Positions 1-9,945 of a stretch of DNA of 64,000 nt are shown here, piece after piece. Where the stretch lies: positions 2,786,501 through 2,850,500 of the forward strand of contig NZ_CP104965.1 in the NCBI RefSeq assembly GCF_025452235.1. The letters are read 5' to 3'. Origin of the DNA: Devosia neptuniae. Lineage in GTDB: Bacteria; Pseudomonadota; Alphaproteobacteria; Rhizobiales; Devosiaceae. The first letter of the stretch is position 1, and every line of letters starts with the position of its first letter. A program made the position numbers and the translations under genes. A model generated the notes under the pieces. It saw only the letters and a program-made list of their open reading frames with translations, was not told the origin of the DNA and made no database searches.

Positions 1-1
1 A

Positions 2-1649
<1,648 letters not shown>

Positions 1650-1658
1650 GCGACAAAG

Positions 1659-1687
1659 CGGCCGGGGCGACCCGGCCGTTTTCTTTC
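1659..1687 (+). terminator. Intrinsic terminator after ilvC
   Basis: Perfect 8-bp stem CGGCCGGG/CCCGGCCG with a GCGA tetraloop (1659-1678), followed by TTTTCTTT. It starts 9 bases after the ilvC stop and ends just before the next ATG. Confidence 0.9.
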
Positions 1688-1691
1688 TGCC

Positions 1692-2411
1692 ATGCAGATC
1701 GTTCCCGTTTCGCAAATCGATATTCGTCTGGTGCCCGGCGCCTGGCCGCTGCCACCCGCTATGCGCGCCGAGGTGCCGGCCTTTTGGCAATCGGCACTCG
1801 ACGCCAATCCGCACCTGTGGGATGGGCGCATTCTTGGGCTGACAGCGCCAGGCGGCGGGCCGGTCGCGATCCGCGATGGCGCATTGCAGGCGGAGGCGCT
1901 CGAGGATGCCTATTCGGCATTCATGCTTTGGCGCAGCCAGGGCTTTCCCGATATCGGGCTCTGCCACACCTTCGGCTGGGCATTGATCGTGAGCAGCGAT
2001 AATGCGCTCATTTATGGGGTGATGGGCGGGCAAACCGCCAATGCCGGCCGGATCTATCCGCCGGGCGGCGCGCTTGAGCCGCGCGATGTGCTGCCCGACG
2101 GACGCGTCGACGTGCTGCGTTCCATCGAACTTGAGCTGTCCGAGGAAACCGGACTGGCGGCACAGGATGCCAAAGCCGGCATGAGCGTTGCCGTGCTCGA
2201 CGGGCCGAGGTTGTCGATCGGCCGGGTATTTCGCTTCGCCGAACCGGCAGCGGATCTGATGGCAAGGATACGTGCAAATCTGAGCGTGCAGGAGCATCGC
2301 GAATTGGCCGATGTCATTGCCATCCGTTCGCCTGATGAGGCCGAACGGGCAGGGGCAGTGCCTTATGCGATTGCGGTAGCGCAAGCCTTCGCCGCCGGCC
2401 ACATAGTTTAG
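1692..2411 (+). CDS. NUDIX hydrolase-like protein
   Basis: Probable NUDIX pyrophosphohydrolase of 239 residues; substrate unknown. The NUDIX box is seen around residues 118-148 as GGALEPRDVLPDG...SIELELSEETGL. The Glu pair of the EExGU core is present, but the usual Arg of REUxEE is Leu. The N-terminal third has no motif I recognise. The ATG at 1692 lies 5 bases after the ilvC terminator U-tract with no Shine-Dalgarno sequence, so translation may be leaderless, or the gene may be reached by read-through. The family call is firm; activity is less certain because of the Arg-to-Leu change. Confidence 0.8.
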   Translation: MQIVPVSQIDIRLVPGAWPLPPAMRAEVPAFWQSALDANPHLWDGRILGLTAPGGGPVAIRDGALQAEALEDAYSAFMLWRSQGFPDIGLCHTFGWALIVSSDNALIYGVMGGQTANAGRIYPPGGALEPRDVLPDGRVDVLRSIELELSEETGLAAQDAKAGMSVAVLDGPRLSIGRVFRFAEPAADLMARIRANLSVQEHRELADVIAIRSPDEAERAGAVPYAIAVAQAFAAGHIV

Positions 2412-2494
2412 TGGCGAGTCCGCTACTTCTTTGATTCCGCAAACTCGGCTAAAACCAGCCCTGGCTTGGCGAAATGTCGAGTCGGGAGGGCGCG

Positions 2495-2968
2495 ATGAGT
2501 TTGCCAGAATTTCCCGTCGAGGGTGGCTGCGTGTGCGGCGCGGTGCGCTATCGGCTCAAGGCGTCGCCGTTGGCGGTTTACAATTGCCATTGCAAGGATT
2601 GCCAGCGCAGTACCGGCGGGGCTTTTCAGATGACAATGCCGGTGCGGCGCGGCGATATCGAACTGATCGCCGGAAAGCTCGCGGCCTATGTTGTCACCGC
2701 CGACAGCGGTCGCCAGATCGCGCAGATGTCCTGCCCCACCTGCCATACGCGCATCTGGAATGAGCCGCAGGCGGCCATTGAGCTGATCATGGTGCGCGCC
2801 GGCACGCTGGACGACATGAGCTGGGCAGTGCCGGTCGGCAATGTCTGGGCCGATCGCAAGCAGCCCTGGGTCACCATCGACCCAGCCTTGGTCAATTTCG
2901 CCGGCCAGGCCCCCAGCCGCGAACCCCTTTACGCGGCCTGGTCCGCATTGACTGCAAAGAGCCGCTGA
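2495..2968 (+). CDS. GFA/CENP-V family zinc-binding protein
   Basis: Small (157 residue) protein of the glutathione-dependent formaldehyde-activating (GFA) fold. The zinc ligands are visible: CVCGAVRY near residue 11, CHCKDCQRSTGGAF near 33 and CPTCHTRIW near 75. Many family members are annotated as S-(hydroxymethyl)glutathione synthase, but most have no proven activity, so only the fold is claimed. The ATG at 2495 is preferred over the one at 2474 because GGGAGGG sits just before it. The next gene starts one base after the stop, so the two are very likely co-expressed. Confidence 0.85.
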   Translation: MSLPEFPVEGGCVCGAVRYRLKASPLAVYNCHCKDCQRSTGGAFQMTMPVRRGDIELIAGKLAAYVVTADSGRQIAQMSCPTCHTRIWNEPQAAIELIMVRAGTLDDMSWAVPVGNVWADRKQPWVTIDPALVNFAGQAPSREPLYAAWSALTAKSR

Positions 2969-2969
2969 C

Positions 2970-3461
2970 ATGAGCGCTGCCGACGATATCGCCCTGGTCA
3001 AGAAGCAGGAAGCCGAGTTGGTGCTGCCGGTATTCGACGAAGCCGTAGCTTACGAGATCGGCTCGGCCATCCGGGCTCGCGCGCTGGCCGAAAATCTTAG
3101 CCTCGTGGTCGACATCCGCACCTGGGACCGGCAATTGTTCTTCACGGCTACGGCGGGCACCAGCTTTGACAATGCCGAATGGGTGCGGCGGAAGATCAAT
3201 TCGGTGCGCCGTTTCCAGCGCGCCAGCTATCGGCTGGTGCTGGAGCGGGGCGAGGCACCATTCCCGCCGCAATCCGGCGCCGACCCGGCTGATTATGTCA
3301 TTGCCGGCGGCGGTTTTCCGATCCGCGTGACGGGCGCGGGCATTGTTGGGGCGCTCACCATTTCGGGCCTGCCGGGGCGCGACGATCATGGCGTGGCGGT
3401 CGATGCGCTGTGCGATCATCTGCGGCTCGACAAGAAAAGCTTCGCTCTGCCCAAGCAATAG
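2970..3461 (+). CDS. UPF0303 / GlcG-HbpS-like heme-degrading-domain protein
   Basis: A 163-residue protein of the UPF0303 group, related to the GlcG/HbpS fold. The segment GFPIRVTGAGIVGALTISGLPG near the C-terminus is the family hallmark, and the N-terminal acidic helix plus the central DIRTWDRQLFF strand fit the family length. Members are often labelled heme-degrading-domain proteins, but direct activity is shown for few. It begins one base after the GFA gene stop (tga c atg), suggesting translational coupling. No catalytic residue can be asserted from sequence alone. Confidence 0.75.
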   Translation: MSAADDIALVKKQEAELVLPVFDEAVAYEIGSAIRARALAENLSLVVDIRTWDRQLFFTATAGTSFDNAEWVRRKINSVRRFQRASYRLVLERGEAPFPPQSGADPADYVIAGGGFPIRVTGAGIVGALTISGLPGRDDHGVAVDALCDHLRLDKKSFALPKQ

Positions 3462-3538
3462 GGCGATTTCGGCGCGGATACACTTGACTGTAGCGCGGCT
3501 TTGCCGCGAATAGCGGGGCATCGCTCTGGGGTGCCGCG

Positions 3539-4426
3539 ATGAAACTCAATTACCTGCTGCTCGATGTCTTTACGCGCGATCGCCTCAAGGGCAATCCGCT
3601 GGCCGTGGTGCTCAAAGCCGATGGCCTGCTCGATGGCGAGATGCAGGCTATCGCCAACGAGTTCAATCTCAGCGAAACCGTGTTCATCCTCAAGCCGCAT
3701 GCCGAGCGCAATACCGCTGCGGTTCGCATTTTCACTCCGGATACCGAGCTGCCGTTTGCCGGCCACCCTACCATTGGCGCCGCCGTGGCGCTGGGGCTGC
3801 AAAACAAAGCCAGTGCGATGCGGATCGAGGAGCAGGTCGGCCTGATTACGGCGCTGTTCGAACGCGTCGACAAACGCAGTGGGGAGGCGCGTTTTGCCTT
3901 GCCGCGTCTGCCGGAACGGGCCGGGGAGCCGGGTGATATCGGCGATATCGCTGAGGCGCTGGGTATAGCGGTTGACGAAATCGGCTGCGGCAGCCTGCGC
4001 CCCGCGGTGTTTTCGGCCGGCAATGTGTTTCATCTGGTGCCGGTGCGTGACGCCGAAGTACTCGCGCGTATCCAGCTCGTTGAGGGCAAGTGGCGGCAGG
4101 CATTTCCGCATGGCCGGCATTCCGCCTATATCTTCACCCGCACGCCGGATGAGGCGGACAATGATTTTGCCGCCCGCAAATTCACCCCCGGCTCGCCCGA
4201 GGATCCCGGCACCGGCTCGGCCGTCGCGGCGTTGATTGGCCTTTTGTCCGAGCATGCCGATTTCGCCACCGGGCAGGCCGATTATGCGCTGCGCCAGGGC
4301 CATGAAATGGGTCGCCCCTGCCGCATCACCCTGCAATTGCGCAAGGACAATGGCGTGCTGGTGCATGGCGGCATTGGCGGGCATGCCATTATCGTGGGCG
4401 AGGGGATGCTTGATCTGGGGGAATAG
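3539..4426 (+). CDS. PhzF family isomerase-like protein
   Basis: A 295-residue protein of the PhzF (diaminopimelate-epimerase fold) family. The N-terminus MKLNYLLLDVFT..GNPLAVV is typical, and the catalytic-type glutamate lies in NLSETVF (about residue 44). Further signatures are FAGHPTIGAA near 79 and DPGTGSAVAAL near 222. Phenazine genes are absent from the neighbourhood, so a role in phenazine synthesis is unlikely; most relatives act on unknown small metabolites. The ATG at 3539 is the only sensible start, although its ribosome binding site is weak. Confidence 0.88.
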   Translation: MKLNYLLLDVFTRDRLKGNPLAVVLKADGLLDGEMQAIANEFNLSETVFILKPHAERNTAAVRIFTPDTELPFAGHPTIGAAVALGLQNKASAMRIEEQVGLITALFERVDKRSGEARFALPRLPERAGEPGDIGDIAEALGIAVDEIGCGSLRPAVFSAGNVFHLVPVRDAEVLARIQLVEGKWRQAFPHGRHSAYIFTRTPDEADNDFAARKFTPGSPEDPGTGSAVAALIGLLSEHADFATGQADYALRQGHEMGRPCRITLQLRKDNGVLVHGGIGGHAIIVGEGMLDLGE

Positions 4427-4481
4427 GCTGGCCGAAGAGTAGCTTGGCGTTAACGGCGAACGGAAATCGCGCAAGTCGTCC

Positions 4482-4510
4482 TTGCATCCACGGCGTGTTT
4501 GGCGCATTCT
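4482..4510 (+). promoter_or_regulatory. Candidate promoter of the leuL-leuA unit
   Basis: TTGCAT (4482-4487) and CATTCT (4505-4510) are separated by exactly 17 bases and lie 24 bases before the leader peptide start. The -10 match is weak, so this is only a candidate. Confidence 0.35.
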
Positions 4511-4533
4511 CGATTCAAACAGGACTCTCGTAA

Positions 4534-4659
4534 ATGCAGCGCAAGCGCGCCATTGCAATCGCCATCGAACAAAGCCAGGCCAAGCAGGCCCGCCTTGTCT
4601 TGGCTGCAAGCATGCTGCTTCTGCCCGCTGCTCTGCTCCTCCTTCTTATCAGCCCCTGA
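4534..4659 (+). CDS. leuL: Leucine-rich leader peptide upstream of leuA
   Basis: A 41-codon ORF with AGGA 9 bases before the ATG. The C-terminal part reads MLLLPAALLLLLISP: ten of 41 residues are leucine, eight of them in the last 14, followed by Ile. It ends 111 bases before leuA in the same direction. Such a leucine-codon run just ahead of the first enzyme of leucine synthesis is the signature of translation-coupled transcription attenuation, known for leu and other amino-acid operons in alphaproteobacteria. The alternative, a tiny membrane protein with one hydrophobic helix, cannot be excluded, but the position strongly favours a leader. Confidence 0.75.
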   Translation: MQRKRAIAIAIEQSQAKQARLVLAASMLLLPAALLLLLISP

Positions 4660-4668
4660 TCACCGGCA

Positions 4669-4752
4669 GCTCGGAACCGAGCGGGTCGTCAGGGGATAAC
4701 GCCATCAGCCGAACAGTAAATGTCCGGCCTGCAGAGCCATGACTCTGGGCCG
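4669..4752 (+). promoter_or_regulatory. Leader RNA hairpins between leuL and leuA (candidate attenuator)
   Basis: Two stems are visible. The first is GCTCG/CGAGC with a GAAC loop (4669-4682). The second is CGGCC-TG-CAGAG pairing with CTCTG-GGCCG around a CCATGA loop (4725-4752), 10 bp with a 2-base bulge. Neither is followed by a U-run, so the termination mechanism is not settled; the second ends 18 bases before the leuA ATG. Confidence 0.45.
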
Positions 4753-4770
4753 CCGATAGGAAAACGAGCA

Positions 4771-6333
4771 ATGACCGCCCCCACGATCGATAGCAATAAA
4801 GACCGCGTCTTCATCTTCGACACCACTTTGCGCGACGGCGAACAATCGCCCGGCGCCACCATGACGCTTGAAGAAAAGCTGCAGGTCGCCGAAGCCCTCG
4901 ACGAGATGGGCGTCGATATTATCGAAGCCGGCTTCCCCATTGCGTCCAATGGCGATTTCGAGGCCGTCGTGGCCGTCGCCAAGCAGGTGAAGCGCGCCAC
5001 CGTAGCGGGCCTCGCCCGTGCTATTACCGCCGATATCGATCGGGCCGGTGAAGCGGTGCGCCACGCCCAGAAGGGCCGCATCCACACATTCGTCTCCACC
5101 TCGCCGATCCATCTGGCCCACCAGATGAAAAAGACCGAGGACGAGGTGATCGAGATCATCGCGCGCACCGTCGCCCAGGCCCGCAACCTGATCGACGATG
5201 TCGAGTGGTCGGCCATGGACGCCACCCGCACGCCGCTGGAATTCCTGAAGCGCTGCGTCGAAACCGCTATCAAGGCCGGCGCCACCACGATCAACCTGCC
5301 CGATACGGTCGGCTATGCCGTGCCCGACGAGCATGAAAAGATGTTCCGGGACATCATCACGCAGGTGCCCGGCGCGGATAAGGCGATTTTTTCGGCCCAT
5401 TGCCACAACGATCTGGGGCTGGCTGTGGCAAATTCGCTGGCCGCTGTGCGCGGCGGTGCCCGCCAGGTGGAATGCACCATTAATGGCTTGGGCGAGCGCG
5501 CCGGCAATGCCGCGCTCGAAGAAATCGTCATGGCGCTGCGCACCCGCGCCGATGTGATGCCCTATCACACCGAAATCGAGAGCACCCATCTGGCGCGCGC
5601 CAGCCGCATCGTGTCGGCGGCGGCCAATTTCCCGGTGCAGTACAACAAGGCCATCGTGGGCAAGAATGCCTTCGCCCATGAGAGCGGCATCCATCAGGAT
5701 GGCATGCTCAAGAATGCCGAGACCTATGAAATCATGACGCCCGCCAGCGTCGGCATCAAGGAAACCACCTTGGTGATGGGCAAGCATTCGGGTCGCGCCG
5801 CCTTCAAGGACAAGCTGCGCGAGCTGGGCTATGAGCTGGGCGACAATGCCTTCCAGGAAGCCTTCCAGCGCTTCAAGGATCTGGCCGACCGCAAGAAGCA
5901 TGTCTATGACGCCGATATTGTCGCGCTGGTCGATGACGAAGTCGGCTCGGTCGGCGATCGCATCAAGCTGGTCGATATGCAGGTCATTTCCAAGACCGGC
6001 GGCGTCCACAAATGCGATCTGACGCTCTCCATCGATGGCGAGGAATCTTCGGTCAGCTATGAAGGCACCGGTTCGGTCGATGCCATTTTCAACGCCATCA
6101 AACAGGCTGTGGGCCAGGAACCGCATCTGGTGCTCTACGCCATCGATGGCGTAACCGGGGGCACTGACGCGCAGGCGTCGGCCCATGTGCGTCTCGAGCA
6201 TAATGGCCGTATCGTCTCGGGCAATGCTGCCGAACCCGACACTCTGGTCGCCTCGGCCCGCGCCTATCTCAATGCCTATAACCGCCTGCTGATCGAACGC
6301 GGCGCGGCCGCCCAAGGCGCAATGGCTGGGTAA
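4771..6333 (+). CDS. leuA: 2-isopropylmalate synthase
   Basis: First committed enzyme of leucine synthesis: it condenses acetyl-CoA with 2-oxoisovalerate to 2-isopropylmalate. At 520 residues it has the length of the long bacterial LeuA. The DRE-TIM metallolyase motif [14 protein letters not shown] is near residue 15, the metal-binding [13 protein letters not shown] near 207, and the SGIHQDG segment follows. The C-terminal part from about 390 is the LeuA dimer/allosteric domain that senses leucine ([10 protein letters not shown] and following). The ATG at 4771 has AGGA before it and starts directly before the conserved domain; the in-frame ATG at 4720 falls inside the leader hairpins and is rejected. 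Confidence 0.97.
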   Translation: MTAPTIDSNKDRVFIFDTTLRDGEQSPGATMTLEEKLQVAEALDEMGVDIIEAGFPIASNGDFEAVVAVAKQVKRATVAGLARAITADIDRAGEAVRHAQKGRIHTFVSTSPIHLAHQMKKTEDEVIEIIARTVAQARNLIDDVEWSAMDATRTPLEFLKRCVETAIKAGATTINLPDTVGYAVPDEHEKMFRDIITQVPGADKAIFSAHCHNDLGLAVANSLAAVRGGARQVECTINGLGERAGNAALEEIVMALRTRADVMPYHTEIESTHLARASRIVSAAANFPVQYNKAIVGKNAFAHESGIHQDGMLKNAETYEIMTPASVGIKETTLVMGKHSGRAAFKDKLRELGYELGDNAFQEAFQRFKDLADRKKHVYDADIVALVDDEVGSVGDRIKLVDMQVISKTGGVHKCDLTLSIDGEESSVSYEGTGSVDAIFNAIKQAVGQEPHLVLYAIDGVTGGTDAQASAHVRLEHNGRIVSGNAAEPDTLVASARAYLNAYNRLLIERGAAAQGAMAG

Positions 6334-6346
6334 ACATAAGAATTCC

Positions 6347-6378
6347 CCCTGCCCCGACCCATCGTGGCCGGGGCAGGG
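6347..6378 (+). terminator. Hairpin between leuA and the GNAT gene
   Basis: Perfect 10-bp inverted repeat CCCTGCCCCG/CGGGGCAGGG with a 12-base loop. There is no U-tract, and the 3' arm overlaps the start of the GGGAGGAAG ribosome binding site of the next gene. It may end leuA transcription, limit translation of the GNAT gene, or both. Confidence 0.55.
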
Positions 6379-6386
6379 AGGAAGCA

Positions 6387-6836
6387 ATGGGATATGAGCT
6401 GATCGAAGTCCGCGATCCTGCAGATTGGGAGGCGTATCACGCCATCCGCAGGCAGGAATTGTTCGAGGCCAAGGGGCGGTTCGGGATTTATAACCCGAAC
6501 CATCCCGATGAATATGTGCCGCAGGCCCACCCCTATCTGCTCAAGCTAGATGGCGTGCCCATTGGCACGACGCGCCTCGATGTGCGGGAGGATGGCGTCG
6601 CCATTTTCCGCATGGTCGCCATCACCGCCTCGGCACAGGGCAGGGGCTATGGCCGAATCATGGGGCAATTGGTTGAGGACCGCGCGAGGGCCTTCGGCGT
6701 CACCACGCTTTACGTGAACGCTGCGGAAACCGCGCTGGGCTTCTATCACCGCACGGGTTGGGTTGATCACGCGTGGGACCCGGCGGAGCTGGTTAGCATC
6801 GCTGTTAATGCGACGCAGATGCGTAAGGTGATTTAG
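6387..6836 (+). CDS. GNAT family N-acetyltransferase
   Basis: A 149-residue GCN5-related acetyltransferase; substrate unknown. The acetyl-CoA-binding motif A is seen as RMVAITASAQGRGYGRIMGQ (about residues 72-91), followed by VNAAETALGFYHRTGW, the usual motif B region. The ATG at 6387 has a strong GGGAGGAAG ribosome binding site whose 5' part is buried in the preceding hairpin. It follows leuA by 53 bases and may be read from the leu promoter. Confidence 0.85.
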   Translation: MGYELIEVRDPADWEAYHAIRRQELFEAKGRFGIYNPNHPDEYVPQAHPYLLKLDGVPIGTTRLDVREDGVAIFRMVAITASAQGRGYGRIMGQLVEDRARAFGVTTLYVNAAETALGFYHRTGWVDHAWDPAELVSIAVNATQMRKVI

Positions 6837-6867
6837 CGGTCCGGTGCGCTCTTAGCCGCTTAGTTCC

Positions 6868-6954
6868 GCGGTGTCATTCCCGCGAAAGCGGGAACCTCTG
6901 TTGACGATGCAACAAAGCAAACGGAGGTTCCCGCTTTCGCGGGAATGACACCGC
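6868..6954. repeat. Palindromic repeat, family A (GCGAAAGC type)
   Basis: Two arms of 31 bases (6868-6898 and 6924-6954) are perfect inverted copies. Each also contains an inner palindrome TCCCGCGAAAGCGGGA. It lies between convergent genes. Related copies occur near 22671, 38085 and 39674. Confidence 0.9.
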
Positions 6955-7018
6955 GAGGGTGCGATGATGGTGTGTGCGGGTGGTCCGCTCGGATGCAATG
7001 AGCGCGATTAGCTCGTGA

Positions 7019-8122
7019 TCACTCCAACCCCGCCAAAACCTCACCCAGTGCCTGATCCAGCAGCGCCCGATCCGCCTCAGTCCCCGCGCTGATGCGAATA
7101 CAGCGGTTCAGTCCCGCTACCACCGGCTTGCGCACGAACACGCCGCGTTGCGCCAAGCCATCCAGAATCGCCTGCGCATAGGCGCCATCGCGCCCGCAAT
7201 CCACGGCGAGGAAGTTGGTGGCCGTTGGCAGGGGCGCCAGGCCATGGCGGCGGGCGATAGCGGCCGTATCCTCCAGGGAAGCCCGCACCGCCGCCAATGA
7301 GCCTTCCAGATGCGCGCTATCGGCCAATGCGGCGATGGCTGCCGCTTGCGCGACATTGCTGATGCCGAAGTGATTGCGGATTCGGTTGAAGGCCGAGATA
7401 TTGGCGGCCTCGCCCAGTACATAGCCGACGCGGGCGCCGGCCAGCCCATAGGCCTTGGAGAAGGTGCGCATACGCAGCAGGTTGGCGCGGTCGGGATCGA
7501 AGGCGGGGAGAGTGCCCGCGGGGGCAAACTCCCCATAGGCTTCGTCCAGCACGATCATGGTGGTGTCGGGCACTGCGGCGATGAAGCGCTCGACCGAGTC
7601 GGCGTCCCACCAGGTCCCCATCGGGTTGTCGGGATTGGCGAGATACACCATGGCGGCGCCGGTTTCGCGGGCGGCCCGGGCCAGGGCGTCGATGTCTTCG
7701 CGGTCCTCGACATAGGGCACGGTGTGCATCACCGCGCCATAGCCGGCGATGTGATAGTTGAAGGTCGGATAGCCGCCCAGAGATGTCACCACCGTCGAGC
7801 CCGGCCCGGCAAACAGGCGCACGGCCATGCCCAGAATCGCGTCTACGCCTTCGCCCGGCATGACGTTGGCGGGGGCGATGCCCAGATGGGCGGCAATGGC
7901 TTCGCGCAGGTCGTGGTTTTCCGGGTCGCCATAATGCCAGCTTTCCCGCGCCGCCGCGCTCATTGCAGCGATCACCGATGGGGCGGGGCCGAACGGGTTT
8001 TCATTGGCGCCGATTCGCGCCCTGAGCTTGATGCCGCTGCGTCGTACGATGGCTTCAGGGCCGGTAAACGGCACCGTTTCGGGCAGGGCGGCGGCGATGG
8101 GGGCGAGGCTGGGACGCGGCAC
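7019..8122 (-). CDS. HisC-like pyridoxal-phosphate aminotransferase
   Basis: Fold-type I aminotransferase of 367 residues, closest in character to histidinol-phosphate aminotransferase. The PLP lysine lies in TFSKAYGLAGARVGY; other family marks are GANENPFGP near the N-terminus, NPDNPMGTWW and VLDEAYGEF. No other his gene is nearby, so it may be a paralogue for another substrate such as an aromatic amino acid. The first codon is GTG with no clear ribosome binding site. The gene converges on the GNAT gene, separated by palindromic repeat family A. Confidence 0.88.
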   Translation of the reverse strand: MPRPSLAPIAAALPETVPFTGPEAIVRRSGIKLRARIGANENPFGPAPSVIAAMSAAARESWHYGDPENHDLREAIAAHLGIAPANVMPGEGVDAILGMAVRLFAGPGSTVVTSLGGYPTFNYHIAGYGAVMHTVPYVEDREDIDALARAARETGAAMVYLANPDNPMGTWWDADSVERFIAAVPDTTMIVLDEAYGEFAPAGTLPAFDPDRANLLRMRTFSKAYGLAGARVGYVLGEAANISAFNRIRNHFGISNVAQAAAIAALADSAHLEGSLAAVRASLEDTAAIARRHGLAPLPTATNFLAVDCGRDGAYAQAILDGLAQRGVFVRKPVVAGLNRCIRISAGTEADRALLDQALGEVLAGLE

Positions 8123-8282
8123 GGGCGGGATCCGGGTTCGAAATTGCCCCTCATCCTATAACCTGCATTAGTGGACGCGACAGGCAGAGGTGGAAAACGG
8201 GTGGTTGTGCACAGCGATTAAGTTGCTTGCATCCGATAAGTCCCCGGAAAATCAGGGTCTCTTTCCAGCTTTTCCAAGGATG

Positions 8283-8327
8283 GCATTTGCATCAAATGCG
8301 AGCCTTCCCGGCAATATATGGGAAGGC
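8283..8327 (+). other. Two consecutive inverted repeats upstream of a small ORF
   Basis: GCATTTG/CAAATGC with a 3-base spacer (8283-8299), then GCCTTCCC/GGGAAGGC with a 10-base loop (8302-8327). They lie 75-120 bases before the ATG at 8402 and could be operators or a folded leader. The rest of 8123-8401 shows nothing recognisable. Confidence 0.45.
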
Positions 8328-8401
8328 ATAGAGGTCCACCTTCCGGCCTGTGTCAGTTTTCTGACGCTTCGACAAAACTGATTCTTTTCAAGGAGCACCG
8401 C

Positions 8402-8608
8402 ATGCCGCCAACCTACGTTCTTGCAAAGGACCATCTTCAGCGTGCCGCGACGATTCTGCAGGGGGCAGACCACCGCTCGCGACAGCTCCGCCACATCATA
8501 GAACGGACGATCGGGCTGATGGATGAATTCCGCCCCGAGACGCCTGAGCGTGCCGATAACGTGCTGGACTTTGCGAGCTTCCGGCACCGTCAGGCCGCCC
8601 AGAACTGA
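8402..8608 (+). CDS. Small hypothetical protein (68 residues)
   Basis: I do not recognise a family. The ORF has a good ribosome binding site (AAGGAG, 6 bases before ATG) and codon use like its neighbours. The product is soluble and highly charged, with a likely helix around LQRAATILQGADHRSRQL and a second around LRHIIERTIGLMDEF. No membrane segment or cysteine is present. It converges on the MscS gene with 43 bases between the stops. A structured-looking leader precedes it. That it is a real gene is supported mainly by the ribosome binding site. Confidence 0.6.
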   Translation: MPPTYVLAKDHLQRAATILQGADHRSRQLRHIIERTIGLMDEFRPETPERADNVLDFASFRHRQAAQN

Positions 8609-8651
8609 CTATCGCTATCACGGAGGCTGGCGGCAGAAGCCGCCGGCCCCG

Positions 8652-9503
8652 TCAGCTTCCCGACTGGGTTTCGGGGCTCGGATTGGCCGGATCAGGGGCC
8701 ACCGTAATGCCACCCGTATCGCCGTCCTTCCTGATCAATTCCCGGTTCAGCGCCAGTTTTGCTTCCTCGGTCAGCGCGTAAAGCGTGGGCAGATAATCCG
8801 GTGTTGCCACCCAGGCGCGCAATTGTAGATTGACTGAGGTGCCCGAAAAACTCTCCACATGCACCAGCGGGGCCGGGTTCACCAGCACCCGCTTGTCGGA
8901 GCCCGCAATGCGCAGCAGCAGGCGGCGCGAGTGGCCGATATCCACGCTGTCCGGCACGCTGACATTAACGTCGAGCCGCCGATTGGGTTCGCGGCTGTGA
9001 TTGGTAATCGCCGATGACCACAGCTTCTGGTTGGGGGTGAAGATATAGAGCCCGCTCGAGGAGCGGAGCCGAGTGCCGAACAGCCCGATTTCCACCACGA
9101 CGCCCGCCACGCCATCGCCCTGGATGAATTCGCCGATGGCGATGGGGCGCAGCACGATGAGCATGATGCCCGCCGCGATATTGGCCAGCGTGCCCTGCAG
9201 GGCTAGCGCGACAGCCAGGCCCGCCGCGCCCAGCACGGTGATGATCGAGCTATTGGCCACGCCCAACAGGTTGAGCGCGGTGACCACCGCGAAGATCAGA
9301 ATGCCGTAGCGCGCGACCTGCGACAGCAGTGGGGCGAAGTTCTTGTCCACGCCATAGGCGCGCGGCAAATAGGTTTTTATCGCATTGGCGGCCAGCCGCG
9401 ACAGATACCAGCCGGCTACCACCACCGCGATGATGGCCAACAGGGTCAAGGCATTGGCGCCGAGCCAATTTATCGGAATGAGCAGAACATCATAAAACGT
9501 CAT
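8652..9503 (-). CDS. MscS family mechanosensitive ion channel
   Basis: Small-conductance mechanosensitive channel of 283 residues, an inner-membrane valve against hypo-osmotic shock. Three hydrophobic helices are visible at about 15-35, 65-85 and 88-115. The third has the Ala/Gly packing pattern GAAGLAVALALQGTLANIAAG that lines the pore in MscS. The beta domain follows, with the conserved type of segment YIFTPNQKLWSSAITN. The ATG at 9503 is preferred; a longer frame reaches back only through a TTG at 9554, and its N-terminal extension (KERRTNRPRDRQ) lacks family character. Confidence 0.88.
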   Translation of the reverse strand: MTFYDVLLIPINWLGANALTLLAIIAVVVAGWYLSRLAANAIKTYLPRAYGVDKNFAPLLSQVARYGILIFAVVTALNLLGVANSSIITVLGAAGLAVALALQGTLANIAAGIMLIVLRPIAIGEFIQGDGVAGVVVEIGLFGTRLRSSSGLYIFTPNQKLWSSAITNHSREPNRRLDVNVSVPDSVDIGHSRRLLLRIAGSDKRVLVNPAPLVHVESFSGTSVNLQLRAWVATPDYLPTLYALTEEAKLALNRELIRKDGDTGGITVAPDPANPSPETQSGS

Positions 9504-9641
9504 GGTTTGCCGGTCTCTGGGGCGGTTGGTCCGCCGCTCTTTCCACAATAGCAAACCAGTGATGGCAGGAAAGTGCGCCTGAGCGCTAGACAGCCCGGAA
9601 TCCCTTTGCTAGAGAGCAGCCACTTTGGAAGCCCCGGCAGG

Positions 9642-9717
9642 GGGCGAGTAGCTCAGCTGGTAGAGCAGACGACTCTTAATCGTCGGGTCCACGGTTCGAA
9701 TCCGTGCTCGCCCACCA
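9642..9717 (+). tRNA. tRNA-Lys (anticodon CTT)
   Basis: A complete 76-base cloverleaf. The acceptor GGGCGAG pairs with CTCGCCC, the D arm is GCTC-AGCTGGTA-GAGC, the anticodon stem GACGA/TCGTC carries the loop CTCTTAA, and the T arm is CACGG-TTCGAAT-CCGTG. The 3' CCA is encoded. The anticodon CTT reads AAG. Confidence 0.97.
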
Positions 9718-9945
9718 AAGTCCTCCTCAAAAGCAACGTCCTTATGACAGTGTCTACACACTGGGCCTTGCTTTAAACACGATGAGCTGTCACAAGGGGC
9801 AGGCGTTTTCAGCCATTGTTGGCTGCCTGCCGGTTGATCTGGCTCTGGCTCCTTCCTTTCTTGCGAACGTTTAGAACCCATCAGGCATGTTGCCGGTGGG
9901 CGGCGCTCGCTTGCTGATGCTTCGGGCTATATTAGGACTACACAC

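Noticed and set aside
4720..4770. Longer LeuA starting at ATG 4720
   Set aside because: This start lies inside the leader hairpin region, lacks a ribosome binding site, and adds residues not typical of LeuA.
9504..9554. N-terminal extension of the MscS protein from a TTG
   Set aside because: The added residues are very basic and lie before the first membrane helix; the ATG at 9503 gives the normal family start.
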